64,000 nt of DNA from positions 186,001 to 250,000 of the forward strand of contig NZ_WXTX01000004.1 of NCBI RefSeq assembly GCF_009848685.1, written 5' to 3'. The translations under genes and the position numbers were made by a program. This document shows positions 44,210 to 53,450 of the stretch, piece after piece. Source of the DNA: Andreprevotia sp. IGB-42. GTDB taxonomy: Bacteria; Pseudomonadota; Gammaproteobacteria; Burkholderiales; Chitinibacteraceae. How positions within the stretch are numbered: the first letter of the stretch is position 1; each line of letters begins with the position of its first letter. The notes beneath the pieces were generated by a model. It made no database searches and was not told where the DNA came from. It worked only from the letters and a program-made list of their open reading frames with translations.

Positions 44210-45949
44210 TCACCTGCGGCGGACGTTCGAAGGGAGAAGGTTAGCACCAAGGATTACCTCGACTTGCGTCCGGTGAGCGGAGGGAAGGCCCGCAGCACGA
44301 AGAATGCGCCATACTTGCAATGGAATGTGCTTCTGCGAATGTTCATTGATCACCCATTGTACTCTGCGCAGCTGGAAATCCTCCGTGCGTTCAATCACCG
44401 CTGTCAACTTGGCTATGGTCAATGGCAGTTGGTGTCTATGATTTATCAACCAACCCCGATATCCAAGAGCGCGTTCCAAAGCACTTGCGGTGAGTTGACG
44501 TAGCGGAACCATATCGCGCATAGCCAACGCCAACTCTTCCAACTTCCTCGCCAAACGATGATCCAGCCCCTGCCAGTCTATGCGCAAAGGTGATGCTCGA
44601 ATCACAGTTTTTTTCTTGCTTCGTAATTCCCCATCTGCCTTTCTGATGTCTCCACCACTCAAGGCATATACGTCTGTTATGGATGCACGTGACGGCGGAA
44701 TAACAGATGAGATATCCAATTCGCGCCCCAGCCGCGAAACGGTTTTAGGATCAAGATGCAAGAGACGCGCTTGGGCTCTTAGTGACCAGCCTTCTTCTCG
44801 CAAACGACGCAAAACAGGTTCGAGCATTGGTCCGTATCGCAAAAATCGAGGAGGGCTTATTTTCCCGGTCGTGGGATTAATGTTCCGGGTGTAAGCATAG
44901 CCGCATTCACACTCGAAAACTCCAACGTGGTGGCGTTGGTTTCGATGCATTTGAACTTTTGTGATGGACTGAGAATTTACATGTTTGGCCAACGGGTTAA
45001 GGCAGCACCAAGGACCTTGGCCGAATGGCTGCCTGCTCAAACCTTCCAATTCGAGAAAATGTTGCAGCATAGCGTGGCAATAGGGGTGAATGGCGGTTCG
45101 CTGCTTGCGGACTAGCTTGATTAGCCAATCATCACATCCAGATATCTGCGGAAAATACGCCAAAATCGCATCACACTTGCTATGAAACGCGGCCAAGAAT
45201 CGCTGTTGATGGATGGTAGCCTGCAACTTGAAAAACCCGGCTCGGGCCATTTGCTGGCGATAAAATTCTGTCCATTCAATTGGATCTTGTGGAGCAGGGG
45301 GATTTTGCAACAGTTCGGCACATCGCATTGCTAGCTGTTTTAGTTGTGGCAGGACAGCGGCATCGCTAACGACAACAACCGGTTGGGCTTTGGCAGAACA
45401 GTTCGCAACCGTTGCCGCAACAAGCTCGTGCCGACTTCCCGATGCAAATTCAACTTGGCTGTTACAAAGTACACATCCATGTTCGGCACAAACCAAGATG
45501 CCTTCCAACTGATGAATCCGCCGCCAATACAGTTCGCCATGCTCCGTTAACATCTGCTGTCGGCATGCGGGGCAAAATCGCAAGTGGGTCAACCGGCGAA
45601 TACGGAATGCGGTCATCCCCAATCGGACATACGCACTCGCGGCACCCTCCATCATCGCCTTGCGAGCTTGTTGTCGTACACCTGCGGAGACAAAAGCTGT
45701 GTAGTAGTGAAAAAGAGTGAATCGATCGATTAGCTCATTGACATCAAATTTTACTCCTGAGGGCAATCGCGATGCCAAAGCTGCCAGATGCCCAGGCAAA
45801 TCATATGCCGCAACGACATGTCGATTGCCAAACAACCCATCCAGCGTATGCATCACTCCAGGCATGCCTACATTGCAACGATAGCGCGCCAACAAACTAT
45901 AAAGTAGCTCATCTGGATGGGGTGCGGGGAAATAGGCCAATGTGCTCAT
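44210..45949 (-). CDS. tnsD: TnsD-like target-site selector (TniQ family)
   Basis: 579 residues, longer than Tn7 TnsD (~508). The TniQ start AYFPAPHPDELLYSLLARYR is followed by a zinc cluster FCPACRQQMLTEHGELYWRR and HQLEGILVCAEHGCVLC, then a long DNA-binding region with several helix-turn-helix-like parts (WSLRAQARLLHLDPKTVSRLG). In Tn7, TnsD binds the end of glmS. Here the element sits exactly at attTn7, which supports the same role. Start and tnsC stop overlap as ATGA. Confidence 0.88.
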   Translation of the reverse strand: MSTLAYFPAPHPDELLYSLLARYRCNVGMPGVMHTLDGLFGNRHVVAAYDLPGHLAALASRLPSGVKFDVNELIDRFTLFHYYTAFVSAGVRQQARKAMMEGAASAYVRLGMTAFRIRRLTHLRFCPACRQQMLTEHGELYWRRIHQLEGILVCAEHGCVLCNSQVEFASGSRHELVAATVANCSAKAQPVVVVSDAAVLPQLKQLAMRCAELLQNPPAPQDPIEWTEFYRQQMARAGFFKLQATIHQQRFLAAFHSKCDAILAYFPQISGCDDWLIKLVRKQRTAIHPYCHAMLQHFLELEGLSRQPFGQGPWCCLNPLAKHVNSQSITKVQMHRNQRHHVGVFECECGYAYTRNINPTTGKISPPRFLRYGPMLEPVLRRLREEGWSLRAQARLLHLDPKTVSRLGRELDISSVIPPSRASITDVYALSGGDIRKADGELRSKKKTVIRASPLRIDWQGLDHRLARKLEELALAMRDMVPLRQLTASALERALGYRGWLINHRHQLPLTIAKLTAVIERTEDFQLRRVQWVINEHSQKHIPLQVWRILRAAGLPSAHRTQVEVILGANLLPSNVRRR

Positions 45950-47565
45950 CGGGCATACGCCTGAAATAGCGATTTGATGATGCTTACCTCGCGAAGACCG
46001 TCATACCCCGATCTTCCCTTCGATTTGGCTGCCTGTACGAGTGTCCGCAAATCTAAACTTGGCCTTGGAATAGCTTCCTTCAGTTGAACCTTTTTTCGCT
46101 TGAGCTTTGCGGGTTCGCTCGCAAGTCTCTGGGCAATCTGCAAGATGAGCGACAGCGGATCTTCGGATGGGTTATCGCGCAAAGCATCCGCCAGCAAAAT
46201 GGCTCCCATATCATCAGCAACCCCCAAGCTTCGAAGGGCAGCACGGACTTGTACCTCAGTGCCTCCCTCCATATACTGGTTAGTACTGTTAAGCGTAGCA
46301 GCAGAATAAGGTTCTTGAGTGGAAGTAGGTGAGTCCAATGCTGTATTCAGCAGCTGTATCACGTATTCTTGGAACGGAAGCAGATCATCGAATTTCTGCA
46401 GCGCTTTCAAATCATTCTGTCGCAGGGCGCTAATCATCGGCTGGATGAGTTTGAAATCTTCACGCGCAATCTTGCGTAGAAGTTCAGCCGTAATGATTTC
46501 CGGAGTACCACGTATTTCGCCAATCGTGACCAAGCGCATTTGGGCAAGCATAAAAAACTTCACAACGATATCGATAATTCCTTGGCTTTCATCGTACAGC
46601 ACCGCGCGGATCTCAGCGGTAAGTGGTGATACGTCACGAGTCCACTGATAGGCCCACATTCGATCAACGAAATAATCCCAGGATTTGCCCGGCATGTGCC
46701 TATCCCAAGTTAATGCTCCTAAACCACTTGCACGACGTGCTTGGCGAAAGTTTTCTTGCAATAGCGGTATGGCGCTCAATGTGCCTATTAGAATAACAGG
46801 CACACCAATGGTGTTTACAAGTGTCACCAGAAAATTCAGAAGTGACTCCGACTCCGTTTTAACACCTCGCAGGTGCTGAATTTCATCAATAACAATAACA
46901 CCCACTGCATGCAAATTGGCGATGTGTGCCATATGCACCATCATTTCATCGACATTTTTACGTTTATTACCGTACCAACTGAGATATTCCGTACCAATCA
47001 GACGATCTACCGCAGAGAAAAAGTTGATACACAGCTGTTTTGGCGTTCCTTTGCTTGGACAGTCGAGCTTCAACCAAGTTAGCTGTATCAGACTGAATGG
47101 TTCAGAATGAGCAATGCATTGGGGGATTTGGTGCAACACTTTCTCAATCGACTTTGACTTCCCAATTCCAGAACAACCTGTCAATGCAAAGCTTGTCGCT
47201 GTATTTTCTACCGCATGCAATGACGGGGTATTCAGGTCTTTCTTTGCAATTCTTTCTACGCCATTTTGAAGATGGCGTAAGTAGTTGTGCGTAAGCGGAT
47301 TTCGACCAATGTAACCTTGTCGCAACAGCATATCAAATCGCTCGGCAAGCTGAATCTGTCGCTCCATCGGCTCAAAATAGCGCGCAAGACGCATGATGCA
47401 ATGCTTGCGCAGCTCCGCTGGATAATTTCGTTCAGTTGCATCTATAAGTGGATGACAGGCCAGCGACTTGATAAGCTCTGCTTGCGATGAGATATTAGGC
47501 AAACATGAAATAAACGGGTTTCCCGAATACTCCGGGAGACTCGGCTTCTTGTTTTCCATAACCAT
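45946..47565 (-). CDS. tnsC: TnsC-like AAA+ ATPase
   Basis: 539 residues from ATG 47565, with ggaggt six bases upstream. Walker A GCSGIGKSKS and Walker B VGVIVIDEIQHLRG, and an arginine-finger region after SAIPLL. TnsC assembles on target DNA, receives the signal from TnsD/TniQ and activates TnsAB. The length matches Tn7 TnsC (~555). It overlaps tnsD by 4 bp. Confidence 0.92.
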   Translation of the reverse strand: MVMENKKPSLPEYSGNPFISCLPNISSQAELIKSLACHPLIDATERNYPAELRKHCIMRLARYFEPMERQIQLAERFDMLLRQGYIGRNPLTHNYLRHLQNGVERIAKKDLNTPSLHAVENTATSFALTGCSGIGKSKSIEKVLHQIPQCIAHSEPFSLIQLTWLKLDCPSKGTPKQLCINFFSAVDRLIGTEYLSWYGNKRKNVDEMMVHMAHIANLHAVGVIVIDEIQHLRGVKTESESLLNFLVTLVNTIGVPVILIGTLSAIPLLQENFRQARRASGLGALTWDRHMPGKSWDYFVDRMWAYQWTRDVSPLTAEIRAVLYDESQGIIDIVVKFFMLAQMRLVTIGEIRGTPEIITAELLRKIAREDFKLIQPMISALRQNDLKALQKFDDLLPFQEYVIQLLNTALDSPTSTQEPYSAATLNSTNQYMEGGTEVQVRAALRSLGVADDMGAILLADALRDNPSEDPLSLILQIAQRLASEPAKLKRKKVQLKEAIPRPSLDLRTLVQAAKSKGRSGYDGLREVSIIKSLFQAYAR

Positions 47566-47632
47566 GCCACACCTCCGGGAAGCCTTTGTGATCACCTAAC
47601 TTGAAAGTGTGATGTGATAAACTCACAACTAG

Positions 47633-49849
47633 CTAAGAATCGCTTTTTGAACTAGGCTCATCTTGAGAATTTCTGGTTAGCATTTCAGTAATATCAGGCT
47701 CCGAATACATATCGGATGCTGTTTGCCGCAGGGGAATCACGTTATCCTGAACTTTGCGATCCTGGCTTATTCCCGCCCCGAATGCCTCTTTATCTGCAAT
47801 ACGCTGGCGCTCTTCCGCACGGTTTTTTCGAATTTTGCTGGTACGGGCCAAGTTACTCTCGGCGCTGAGCGGCACCTGCGATTGCGCACGAAGTACCACC
47901 TCTTCGATGTGAGCGGAAAGGTCGGCTTTTGCCAGAGTTTGCTTTGCTTGATGTTTGGCTGAACGGGCGGCGATATCAGCACGACCTTGGCCAATTTCCC
48001 ATTCGGAGATTTGACGATCTGCACGACTACGGTCGGTCAAGCTGCATGGTACAAATCCTTGAAAATCCGTGGCATAGTGCAAGAAGATCATTTCGCGATC
48101 ACGGGGGTCAAAGCTAATAGGTACTCGCCAATGACCACGCTGTCGCGCACGATCCAGCCAACGTTCCTTGAGTGCCATTTCACAAATGTAGTAGCTACCA
48201 TCATAGCGAATGCCCTTTTCGGTCACAGTCGCTTGTGCGGTGGGAAGTAGATGAAAACGAATACCCTCAATCGGATATGTTCGTAGGCACCCGCTACGGT
48301 TGCGAATGCCCCAATCCCACAAATCAGAGGGAACTGCAAGCACTTCATCGGCTATCAGATCGCGATCCTTGTCATAGGTCCGCAGCTCATGGTGGTTGTT
48401 GTAGTAAAGAATGTCTGCGATCAAGATTTCTGTAAATTGCTCTAAATCAAGAACCGCGTCCAGCCGATAGTCCCGCACGCCGCGCTGCCGGAAATCCGGC
48501 TCTACATAACCGGGCACATAGGGTTTAAATTTTGCGGGTAATAGTCGAAAGCGCTGTTCAACCACCCCTTTCCAATCCGCACGATAGGAAGCTGTATTTT
48601 CGATTGTTACACGGTAATTGTTGGCCAGTGTGTCGATGTAGCGACTCTCAATTTCGCCACGGTCCCCCAGAAGAATGGCGGGAAGGTGGTGACATGGCCA
48701 ATCTTCCGGTTCAATCTGGATGCCAAAACGCTTGCAATAATTAACCTTGTCCTCAGCAGCATTGGCTAGAGCCAGCATGCCGCCAACCCACGAAGGGCCT
48801 TCTAATCCTACAGATAAACCAACTATCATGCGGCTGAAGACATCGATCACAATATACAACACAGGTCGTCCGATAATGCGATCACGCTTAAGGCGCGAAA
48901 CAAGGTAAACATCCGCAATGGTTGCATCGATCTGAAAACGAGCGCCAGGTCCCCAAACTTCCGCATTGGAGGTTCCTATATAGCCACGCATGTCTTTATC
49001 GTAGTTTTTCTCCCCAATACGACGACGCTTTATATCAAATAATTGGTTATCTCTCTCGTACCAATAGCGAAATTGCACTAGGGTGGGTTTGGTATATTTC
49101 CCACTCTCGGAGGTCAAATCACCAGCGGGTTCCAACCCAAGGCGATAACGATGCACAACCCTCCCAGTGTCGGGATCAACATCTTTATCACAAAAGAAAT
49201 CCTTAATCATTGTGTGATATGCATCGGCCAACGAATAACGCTTACCCTTTAAATAGTAACGATGAATCGCGATACGAAATACTTTCCGGATATCATCGTT
49301 AACATTGACGCCGTCGCCAATATCAAATTTACGAGGGCGCCCGCGCTTTACTGCAGGGTTCGAACCCCGGGAAGCACCCTTGGCGCCACACCTATCCCAA
49401 TCAAATAAAAGCGCATTGATGCTGAGAGCGCGCTGCCAATACCGCCTAAGATAGCTATAGACGGTTTGGTGAGGCACGCGGTGAAGCTGGCATGCGTCAG
49501 AGACAAGTGGACCTCGACTACGGCTTAAGAAAATGGCGGGCTCATTGCGCACCAACGGAGCAATGATTTTCCAAGCTCGGTCACGAGCTGCCTTGCGTGC
49601 ATTAGATAGTTGGTGATCACCTGCAACCACGGCCAGAGGATCATCCTTGAGCAAGCGAGCATGACCGAACATCACATCATCAACTAGCTGAATTGTGGTG
49701 GTAAATACCGGCCAAGCTCGGGGGTCATGAATGTCGATAACAGCCGCACCGCTGTTATCTGGATTCAGCCAGATCAGGCGAAGCGTACGCTCGCTACCGT
49801 CTGCATAGTGCAGCAGATCGTTCAGCAGAAGTACTACGCGGCTTTCCAC
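47633..49849 (-). CDS. tnsB: TnsB-like DDE transposase
   Basis: 738 residues. The RNase H-fold catalytic residues appear as FQIDATIADVYL (Asp), LLGDRGEIESRYID (Asp) and WKGVVEQRFRLLP (Glu), in the retroviral-integrase spacing of the Tn7/Tn5053 family. N-terminal winged-helix segments bind the repeats at both ends. Starts with GTG 49849 and overlaps tnsA by 16 bp. TnsB makes the 3' cuts and strand joins. Confidence 0.95.
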   Translation of the reverse strand: MESRVVLLLNDLLHYADGSERTLRLIWLNPDNSGAAVIDIHDPRAWPVFTTTIQLVDDVMFGHARLLKDDPLAVVAGDHQLSNARKAARDRAWKIIAPLVRNEPAIFLSRSRGPLVSDACQLHRVPHQTVYSYLRRYWQRALSINALLFDWDRCGAKGASRGSNPAVKRGRPRKFDIGDGVNVNDDIRKVFRIAIHRYYLKGKRYSLADAYHTMIKDFFCDKDVDPDTGRVVHRYRLGLEPAGDLTSESGKYTKPTLVQFRYWYERDNQLFDIKRRRIGEKNYDKDMRGYIGTSNAEVWGPGARFQIDATIADVYLVSRLKRDRIIGRPVLYIVIDVFSRMIVGLSVGLEGPSWVGGMLALANAAEDKVNYCKRFGIQIEPEDWPCHHLPAILLGDRGEIESRYIDTLANNYRVTIENTASYRADWKGVVEQRFRLLPAKFKPYVPGYVEPDFRQRGVRDYRLDAVLDLEQFTEILIADILYYNNHHELRTYDKDRDLIADEVLAVPSDLWDWGIRNRSGCLRTYPIEGIRFHLLPTAQATVTEKGIRYDGSYYICEMALKERWLDRARQRGHWRVPISFDPRDREMIFLHYATDFQGFVPCSLTDRSRADRQISEWEIGQGRADIAARSAKHQAKQTLAKADLSAHIEEVVLRAQSQVPLSAESNLARTSKIRKNRAEERQRIADKEAFGAGISQDRKVQDNVIPLRQTASDMYSEPDITEMLTRNSQDEPSSKSDS

Positions 49850-50685
49850 TTGGTTCGCCCTGCAGGAGATTGAATTTGTAGCTGCCCAACACTACCAGAC
49901 ACCTCAAATGGTTTGTCCATATCGATAGCAAGAATCCGGATTGCAACAAGATGCCTCAGAGCAGTCAGACCTTCGCCTAGTCGGAAACCATGATTCACTT
50001 CCAAAAAGTCAAAGAATTGTTTGACGGAAGTGGCAACCGGTATCGCATCCAATTCATGAATCACGCGAGTACATCGATCAGACCAATATCCATCGTAAAG
50101 TGACGTTATCCCCTCCAGCGAATACATTTCGTTTGCCCACGCAATATTGGCAATGCGTTGAGATGGCAACTCCCGCTCGGTATAAAGCGTCCAATCAACC
50201 TCTTTTGCTTGAATATCCCAGTATCGGCGCTCAATTTCCAGTTTTTCAATCGTACGCGGATCATCCAAGTCTGAGCTGCACTTCCCTGCGTAGGCAATCA
50301 AACGAGTACCGGTGGAGCAGATTACGCTCGCGAGCACGTCGGTGGTCATAACGATGTCCACGCCAGAATGAGGGTCGCGAGGATGTTCTACCGCCATGTC
50401 TTTTGCAATCTGCCGAGTCATATCTCGGTCGAGCGGAAACTGCTCGCGAATATCGACAACATCGGCAGACCAATCTAGCAAATGGATAAGCCCAGTTTCG
50501 ATGTCGGAAAGAGCGTGATGCTGACGCTGACAGGTGACCCCAGGGATGCGGGAAACACGGCCGGTTGACGGTACATCATGGATCGTCAGCCAAGGCTTGT
50601 ACTCGCCTAAAGTACCCTGGCCCCGCCCCTCTTTCAAAAACCGTGCATGTTTGGCTTCATCAAACTCATATCTGCGCTTCGCCAT
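49834..50685 (-). CDS. tnsA: TnsA-like endonuclease
   Basis: 283 residues from ATG 50685; the earlier GTG at 50700 lies in the ribosome site ggagag. Restriction-endonuclease fold with the catalytic acids in HHALSDIETG (Glu) and SGVDIVMTTD (Asp) and the Lys in AYAGKCSSD. TnsA cuts the 5' ends, so this element should move by clean cut-and-paste. First gene of the tns operon, about 55 bp inside the outermost repeat set, so its promoter overlaps TnsB sites, which suggests autoregulation. Confidence 0.93.
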   Translation of the reverse strand: MAKRRYEFDEAKHARFLKEGRGQGTLGEYKPWLTIHDVPSTGRVSRIPGVTCQRQHHALSDIETGLIHLLDWSADVVDIREQFPLDRDMTRQIAKDMAVEHPRDPHSGVDIVMTTDVLASVICSTGTRLIAYAGKCSSDLDDPRTIEKLEIERRYWDIQAKEVDWTLYTERELPSQRIANIAWANEMYSLEGITSLYDGYWSDRCTRVIHELDAIPVATSVKQFFDFLEVNHGFRLGEGLTALRHLVAIRILAIDMDKPFEVSGSVGQLQIQSPAGRTKWKAA

Positions 50686-50738
50686 GGACTCTCTCCGCAC
50701 GCCGCTACTTCAACCTAGCACCGGAATATTCCATGTCA

Positions 50739-50799
50739 ACACTTTATTATTAATATCAAAACTTTATTATCAATGTCAGAACTTTATTATGAGAAAACA
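50739..50799 (-). repeat. Right end of element A with three 20-bp-spaced TnsB sites
   Basis: ACTTTATTAT repeats at 50741, 50761 and 50781, an exact 20-bp period. Read inward from 50799 the end begins TGTTTTCTCATAATAAAGTT, close to the Tn7 right end (TGT then ACAATAAAGTC). The dense array on the right and widely spaced sites on the left reproduce Tn7 asymmetry. Confidence 0.92.
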
Positions 50800-50804
50800 G
50801 CTCA
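50800..50804 (+). repeat. Target-site duplication, right copy (gctca)
   Basis: Identical to 27664-27668 and about 22 bp beyond the glmS stop codon. This marks attTn7. Confidence 0.85.
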
Positions 50805-50823
50805 TCCCCATGCACCTGAATCC

Positions 50824-52647
50824 TCACTCCACAGTCACCGATTTGGCCAGGTTCCTTGGCTTGTCTACATCCGTGCCTTTGCGGCAGGCAGTGTGGTAAG
50901 CCAGCAGTTGCAGCGGCAAGGTCATGATCAGTGCGGAGAGCGGGCCGGCGGGCTGGGTGAGTTGCAGCACGCGGTGGGCGCCATCCGCCAGCGCTTCGCA
51001 ACCTGGCTCCGCGATCAGGTAGACGCGGCCGCCGCGGGCCATCACTTCGCGCAGGTTGGATGCCAGCTTGTCCGGCACTGCATCAGCGCCAGCGCAAACG
51101 ATCACCGGCATGTTTTCATCCACCAGCGCCAGCGGGCCGTGCTTGAGTTCGCCGCCGGCGTAGCCTTCGGCGTGGATATACGCAATTTCCTTGAGCTTGA
51201 GCGCGCCCTCCAGCGCAATCGGGTAGAGCGTGTGGCGGCCAAGGAACAGCGCATTTGCATCGTGGCTGAGTTCGTGTGCCCATGCTTCCAGCTCCGGCTC
51301 GACCTCGAGGATGCCCTGCGCCAGTGTGGGCAATCTGGGTAGCCATTCAGCCAGTCCGGCCAATTGCGTTTCCGGCAGGCTGGCGCGGGCGCGGGCCAGT
51401 GCAATGCCCAGCACGTACAGCGCGGCCAGTTGCGTGGTGAAGGCCTTGGTCGACGCCACGCCGATTTCCATGCCGGCCTGCGTGAGGAACAGCAGATCGG
51501 CTTCACGCGTCAGCGTGGCGTGCGCTACGTTGCACAATGCCAGCAGTTGAACCTTGCCGCGTTCGCGGGCGGCGCGTGCGGCGGCCAGCAGGTCGGCGGT
51601 TTCGCCCGATTGCGAAATGGCCACCACCAGCGTGCCATCGGCCTCCGTGCTACTGCGGTAGCGGTATTCGCTGGCGATTTCCACGCTCACCGGCAGCCCG
51701 GTCCATTCCTCGATCCAGTACCTGGCCACCAAGCCGGCGTGATAGCTCGATCCGCAGGCAACGATGCGCACGGCGGGCGCGGTCTTGAACACTTCATCCG
51801 CGGTCGGTCCGAACACTGCCGGCACGCAACCCAGTTCCAGTGCGCGCGACAGCGTATTGGCCAGTGCAGCAGGCTGCTCGAAGATTTCCTTCTGCATGTA
51901 GTGGCGATAAGGGCCCAGCTCCGCGGCTTCCGGTTGTACATCTATGGTGCGCGCAGTACGCGCCAGCGCCTTGCCATCCGCCCCGTATACCTGGATGCCG
52001 CTACAGCGCACATCGGCCAGCTCGCCCTCTTCCAGGTAGATCACCCGTTGCGTCAGCGGCAGCAGCGCGGCGATATCCGATGCAAAGTACTGCTCGCCAA
52101 AGCCCAGACCCAGCGCCAGCGGGCTGCCCTTGCGTGCGCAGATCACCCGGCTGGCGTCATCGCGCGCCAGCACGCCGATGGCATAGGCGCCTTGCAGCTG
52201 CGGCAGAGCCGCCTGCACGGCAGCCAGCAAATTGCCGCGGCGCTGCAACTCCGCATGCACCAGGTGGGCAATGACTTCGGTATCCGTTTCCGAGCTGAAC
52301 GCGTAGCCGCGTGCGGTCAGCGCCGCGCGCAATGCCTGATGGTTTTCGATGATGCCGTTGTGCACCACCATCACGCTGTCGCCCCCCAGGTGCGGGTGCG
52401 CGTTCACTTCGGACGGCACGCCATGGGTAGCCCAGCGGGTATGGGCAATGCCGCGCCTGCCCTGCGCGCCGCCAGCGCGCTCAGTCAGTGCCGCCACGCG
52501 GCCAGCCACGCGGATGCGTTGCACGTCACTGCCGCTGGCCAATGCCACGCCACTGGAGTCATAGCCGCGGAATTCCAGCCGGGCGAGACCCGCCAGCAAC
52601 ATGGGTAGAACGTTGCGATCAGAAATTGCACCAACAATGCCGCACAT
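50824..52647 (-). CDS. glmS: Glutamine--fructose-6-phosphate aminotransferase (isomerizing)
   Basis: 607 residues from ATG 52647. The nucleophile Cys-2 lies in MCGIVGAISDRN, with RGYDSSGVAL and TRWATHG of the glutaminase domain, two SIS sugar-isomerase domains (SGETADLLAA, GRHTLYPIALEGALKLKEI), and the conserved terminus KPRNLAKSVTVE. It makes glucosamine-6-phosphate for peptidoglycan and LPS. The earlier start at 52680 would bury the catalytic Cys, so it is rejected. The 3' end holds the TnsD-binding segment of attTn7. No glmS ribozyme is expected in this phylum and none was seen. Confidence 0.97.
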   Translation of the reverse strand: MCGIVGAISDRNVLPMLLAGLARLEFRGYDSSGVALASGSDVQRIRVAGRVAALTERAGGAQGRRGIAHTRWATHGVPSEVNAHPHLGGDSVMVVHNGIIENHQALRAALTARGYAFSSETDTEVIAHLVHAELQRRGNLLAAVQAALPQLQGAYAIGVLARDDASRVICARKGSPLALGLGFGEQYFASDIAALLPLTQRVIYLEEGELADVRCSGIQVYGADGKALARTARTIDVQPEAAELGPYRHYMQKEIFEQPAALANTLSRALELGCVPAVFGPTADEVFKTAPAVRIVACGSSYHAGLVARYWIEEWTGLPVSVEIASEYRYRSSTEADGTLVVAISQSGETADLLAAARAARERGKVQLLALCNVAHATLTREADLLFLTQAGMEIGVASTKAFTTQLAALYVLGIALARARASLPETQLAGLAEWLPRLPTLAQGILEVEPELEAWAHELSHDANALFLGRHTLYPIALEGALKLKEIAYIHAEGYAGGELKHGPLALVDENMPVIVCAGADAVPDKLASNLREVMARGGRVYLIAEPGCEALADGAHRVLQLTQPAGPLSALIMTLPLQLLAYHTACRKGTDVDKPRNLAKSVTVE

Positions 52648-53039
52648 GGTCAGGCTCCCGCCAATGATGTTGCGGTGCAATGTAAACAGCTGCCATCAGC
52701 CTGTCGTTACGGATTTACCCCTAAGGTGCTACGGATAGTCAGGTCACCCCTGACACGCCAGCGGGCTGAACATCCGGATGGCAACGGTGCGCGCGATCAA
52801 GCAAGTACGCGCTTTGCAGCGCTGCTTGCACAAGCAGGCGGCGGCTGGCACTGCCACAGCATTGCAAGCTGCTTGCGGTATTTATACCTGTGCGCGTTCA
52901 TCAGCTTACTTCGGGCACCCGATGGGCGGCGCAGCACTGTGGGCTACAGTGGAATAACTCCCACGCAGACATGGCCAGCCATGGCCGACGCGGGGCTGGC
53001 AGATCTTTGTGATGGCATAGACAGAGCAGGAGGCAAGGT
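52648..53039. other. Divergent intergenic region glmS / small gene
   Basis: No supported gene. It should hold the glmS promoter on the minus strand and one for the small plus-strand gene, whose strong ribosome site aggagg lies about nine bases before 53040. I saw no clear operator. Confidence 0.5.
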
Positions 53040-53342
53040 ATGGCTGTGCAGCTGTTGTCGCTAGGCGTCATCGGCGTGCGTTTGATGGACAGGATACTGA
53101 CCGCCAAAGCCACGTTTCCGGATGAGCTGGCCGACCATATCGTGGATGAAATCAACTGCTACCTGCCACGCGCCGGAGAGGCCGAGCAGGCATTGCTGTT
53201 TCATCTGGCCTGCGATGTTTATGAAGCACTGGATGACAATTTTGCCCGGGTGGATAGCCGTGAAACCCGCAAGACGGTACTGGGCATCATGAACGTGCTG
53301 ATCCAGCGGGCACGCGGGCTGGAGCGGCAAGACTTCCATTGA
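53040..53342 (+). CDS. Small conserved-looking hypothetical protein
   Basis: 100 residues, helical, acidic middle (PDELADHIVDEINCYLPRAGEAEQALLFHLACDVYEALDD). A strong aggagg site and a good terminator at 53392 support a real gene. No family recognised. Confidence 0.65.
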   Translation: MAVQLLSLGVIGVRLMDRILTAKATFPDELADHIVDEINCYLPRAGEAEQALLFHLACDVYEALDDNFARVDSRETRKTVLGIMNVLIQRARGLERQDFH

Positions 53343-53391
53343 TTCGACACGGGCACCGGCCGGGGTGGCCATTAAGCCGCGCCCACACGAC

Positions 53392-53417
53392 AAAAAACCC
53401 GGCATGGCCGGGTTTTT
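53392..53417. terminator. Bidirectional rho-independent terminator
   Basis: AAAAAACCCGGC-atg-GCCGGGTTTTT: an A-run, a GC-rich stem and a T-run. It serves the small gene on the plus strand and the converging glycine-zipper gene on the minus strand. Confidence 0.88.
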
Positions 53418-53450
53418 GCATTCACTACCGGTGCAGTCAATCAACCGGTA

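Larger units (their letters stand above)
27669..50799. mobile_element. Intact Tn7-like transposon at attTn7 (element A), 23.1 kb
   Basis: Bounded by TnsB-type repeat ends and a 5-bp duplication gctca on both sides. The right end lies about 22 bp beyond the glmS stop, the classical attTn7 spacing. tnsA, tnsB, tnsC and tnsD lie next to the right end and read inward, as in Tn7, followed by a second tniQ and a 232-residue gene. Cargo runs from 27.8 to 42.1 kb. The left terminus begins TGA and not the usual TGT, so its first bases may have mutated; the right one is canonical. No Cas genes are present, so it is not a CRISPR-guided element. Confidence 0.85.

Noticed and set aside
42150-50799. CRISPR-associated transposon
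   Set aside because: No cas genes, repeats or spacers anywhere in the element; TnsD-type targeting at glmS explains the location.
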